From positions 17,330,742 to 17,394,741 of the forward strand of contig JAMKCF010000003.1 of assembly GCA_023634235.1 (NCBI GenBank): 64,000 nucleotides of DNA, read 5' to 3'. The notes below the pieces were generated by a model. It had not been told where the DNA came from, did no database searches, and worked only from the letters and a program-made list of their open reading frames with translations. The position numbers were made by a program, and so were the translations under genes. This document shows, piece by piece, positions 61,947 through 64,000 of the stretch (position 1 is its first letter; every line of letters starts with the position of its first letter). The stretch comes from Pisaster brevispinus. Taxonomy: Eukaryota > Echinodermata > Asteroidea > Forcipulatida > Asteriidae.

Positions 61947-64000
61947 CGTGGAACAAATATCCCAGTGGTTGGGAGACAGTTTCTGGTGGATCGGGACCAC
62001 GGTTCGAATCCCGGCAGGGTCCTTGATTCACTTTTTTCTTTTTTCTAAGTCTTTAGATTTGAATCATGATTTCACTTATGAGGTAAGAATTTCGCTTGTC
62101 TTTGCGTGGAACACATAGCCCAGTGGTTGGCAAATAGTTTCTGGTGGGTCGGGACCACGGTTCGAATCCCGGCAGTGTTCTTGACTCACTTTTTCTTTTT
62201 TCTGAGTCTAAAGATTTGAATCATGATTTCACTAATGAGGTAGATATTTCGCTTGTCTTTGCGTGGAACAAATAGCCCAGTGGTTGGGAGACAGTTTCTG
62301 GTGGATCGGGACCACGGTTCGAATCCCGGCAGGGTCCTTGATTCACTTTTTTTTCTTTTTTCTAAGTCTTTAGATTTGAATCATGATTTCACTTATGAGG
62401 TAAGAATTTCGCTTGTCTTTGCGTGGAACACATAGCCCAGTGGTTGGCAAATAGTTTCTGGTGGGTCGGGACCACGGTTCGAATCCCGGCAGTGTTCTTG
62501 ACTCACTTTTTCTTTTTTCTGAGTCTAAAGATTTGAATCATGATTTCACTTATGAGGTAGATATTGCGCTTGTCTTTGCGTGGAACAAATAGCCCAGTGG
62601 TTGGGAGATAGTTTCTGGTGGGTCGGGACCACGGTTCGAATCCGGACAAGGTCCTTGATTCACTTTTTCTTTTTGCTGAGTCTAAGGATTTGAATCGTGA
62701 TTTCACTTATGAGGTAAGAATGTCGCTTGTCTTTGCGTGGAACAGATAGCCTAGTGGTTGGGAGATAGTTTCTGGTGGATCGTGACCACGGTTCGAATCC
62801 CGGCAGTGTCCTTGACTCACTTTGTCTTTTTTCTAAGTCTTTAGATTTGAATCATGATTTCACTTATGAGGTAAGAACTTCGCTTGTCTTTGCGTGGAAC
62901 ACATAGCCCAATGGTCGGGAAATAGTTTTTGGTGGGTCGGGACTACGGTTCGAATCCCGGCAGGGTCCTTGATTCACTCTTTCTTTTTTCTAAGTCTTTA
63001 GATTTGAATCATGATTTCACTTATGAGGTAAGAATTTCGCTTGTCTATGCGTGGAACAGATAGCCCAGTGGTTGGGAGATAGTTTCTGGTGGGTCGGGAC
63101 CACGGTTCTAATGCCGGCAGTGTCCTTGATTCACTTTTTCTTTTTTCTAAGTCTTTAGATTTGAATCATGATTTCACTTATGAGGTAGGAATTTCGCTTG
63201 TCTTTGCGTGGAACAAATATCCCAGTGGTTGGGAGACAGTTTCTGGTGGATCGGGGCCACGGTTCGAATCCCGGCAGGGTCCTTGATTCACTTTTTTCTT
63301 TTTTCTAAGTCTTTAGATTTGAATCATGATTTCACTTATGAGGTAAGAATTTCGCTTGTCTTTGCGTGGAACACATAGCCCAGTGGTTGGCAAATAGTTT
63401 CTGGTGGGTCGGGACCACGGTTCGAATCCCGGCAGTGTTCTTGACTCACTTTTTCTTTTTTCTGAGTCTAAAGATTTGAATCATGATTTCACTTATGAGG
63501 TAGATATTTCGCTTGTCTTTGCGTGGAACAAATAGCCCAGTGGTTGGGAGACAGTTTCTGGTGGATCGGGACCACGGTTCGAATCCCGGCAAGGTCCTTG
63601 ATTCACTTCTTTTTTTTTTTTTCTAAGTCTTTAGATTTGAATCATGATTTCACTTTTGAGGTAAGAATTTCGCTTGTCTTTGCATGGAACACATAGCCCA
63701 GTGGTTGGGAAATAGTTTCTGGTGGGTCGGGACTACGGTTCGAATCCCGGCAGGGTCCTTGATTCACTTTTTCTTTTTTCTAAGTCTTTAGATTTGAATC
63801 ATGATTTCACTTATGAGGTAGATATTTCGCTTGTCTTGGCGTGGAACAAATAGCCCAGTGGTTGGGAGATAGTTTCTGGTGGGTCGGGACCACGGTTCTA
63901 ATCCCGGCAGTGTCCTTGATTCACTTTTTCTTTGTTCTAAGTTTTTAGATTTGAATCATGATTTCACTTATGAGGTAAGAATTTCAATTGTCTATGCGTG
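61947..64000 (+). repeat. Segment of the 4,722-bp-spaced repeat, copy 2, cut by window end
   Basis: Follows 57,225-59,278 to the last base, so the true length is unknown. It holds one monomer with GGTTCTAATGCC near 63,106 (an altered B box) and a long T tract near 63,609-63,620. The satellite clearly continues past the window. Confidence 0.87.

Larger units (their letters stand above)
1..64000 (+). repeat. tRNA-like satellite array, ~157-bp monomer
   Basis: The same unit recurs head to tail from the first to the last base, about 400 times. Order within a monomer: a TTTCGCTTGTCTTTGCGTGG block, the A-box-like TAGCCCAGTGG, a TTCTGGTGGATCGGGACC segment, the B-box-like GGTTCGAATCC, a CTTGATTCAC linker, a pyrimidine tract of about 12-16 bases, GAGTCTAAAGATTTG or AAGTCTTTAGATTTG, the palindrome AATCATGATT, and TTCACTTATGAGGTA. 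Most monomers are 155-159 bp, and much of the variation lies in the T-rich tract. A and B boxes in tRNA geometry on the same strand suggest descent from a tRNA gene or tRNA-derived SINE; the parent tRNA is not certain. All copies I read are on the + strand. No unrelated DNA interrupts the array, so every gene-free stretch in the window is this satellite. The class is certain; the family name and host are not known to me. Confidence 0.97.

Noticed and set aside
1..64000. About one hundred open reading frames of 60-183 codons on both strands
   Set aside because: They are all translations of the same 157-bp repeat in various frames, with recurring strings such as TRNYLPTTGLSVPRK on the minus strand and DLNHDFTYEVGISLVFAWN on the plus strand. 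They overlap each other on opposite strands, have no variation pattern expected of coding sequence, and start and stop wherever the monomer length shifts the frame.
1..64000. Functional tRNA gene cluster
   Set aside because: The A and B boxes and part of a D-arm are present, but the acceptor stem does not pair, the T stem has mismatches in the commonest variant, and there is no space for normal anticodon arm, variable loop and T arm together. These are tRNA-like pseudogene units.
1..64000. CRISPR array
   Set aside because: The repeats are tandem with no unique spacers; the region between conserved blocks is itself repeated. Monomer length and tRNA-like content do not fit.
1..64000. CENP-B box in each monomer
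   Set aside because: The TTTCGCTTGTCTTTGCG block shares only the first TTCG with the mammalian consensus and lacks the central A and the CGGG part. No site close to consensus was seen.
1..64000. Intact SINE insertions
   Set aside because: The head resembles a tRNA-derived SINE, but there are no target-site duplications, no separate tail and no non-satellite flanks. The units are tandem, so they are satellite monomers even if a SINE was the ancestor.

Overview
The whole window is one head-to-tail satellite DNA array with no convincing protein-coding gene. The monomer is about 157 bp (the cleanest arrays step by exactly 314 bp, two monomers), so the window holds roughly 400 copies, all on the + strand. 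I found no inversion, no interrupting transposon and no unique DNA. Each monomer has two halves. The first is a tRNA-like block: a match to the RNA polymerase III A box (TAGCCCAGTGG), a perfect match to the B box (GGTTCGAATCC) with tRNA-like spacing, and a T-rich tract straight after it. The second is an AT-rich spacer with a conserved 10-bp palindrome (AATCATGATT) and a TTTCGCTTGTCTTTGCGTGG block leading into the next A box. The array therefore looks like a satellite built from a tRNA pseudogene or the head of a tRNA-derived SINE. This points to a eukaryote, probably a heterochromatic or pericentromeric block. The species and chromosome position cannot be read from the sequence.

Layout. Positions 1-24 kb are a heterogeneous mosaic built from large tandem segmental copies: 1,878 bp twice at 0.3-4.05 kb, 631 bp twice at 6.95-8.2 kb, 547-bp blocks 1,201 bp apart at 8.4-10.1 kb, about 3.9 kb and a shortened 3.1-kb copy at 10.55-17.6 kb, and 2,838 bp twice at 17.4-23.1 kb. 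Positions 24-40 kb hold a 1,532-bp tandem pair and about 2.4-2.5-kb higher-order units, many with a distinct spacer type (CCTCGTTTCTG). Positions 40-48 kb are another mosaic with a 787-bp tandem pair. Positions 48.4-51.2 kb are a very homogeneous dimer array with nested 157, 314, 628 and 1,256-bp periods. Positions 51.2-64 kb carry 1,414-bp and 1,260-bp tandem pairs and a 4,722-bp-spaced repeat that runs off the end.

Nothing here works as an operon or pathway. Small open reading frames on both strands are by-products of the repeat. The main biology is the possible Pol III promoter in each monomer, the reciprocal A-box/B-box damage in the homogenised dimer, and an unusually legible record of unequal crossover at several length scales.
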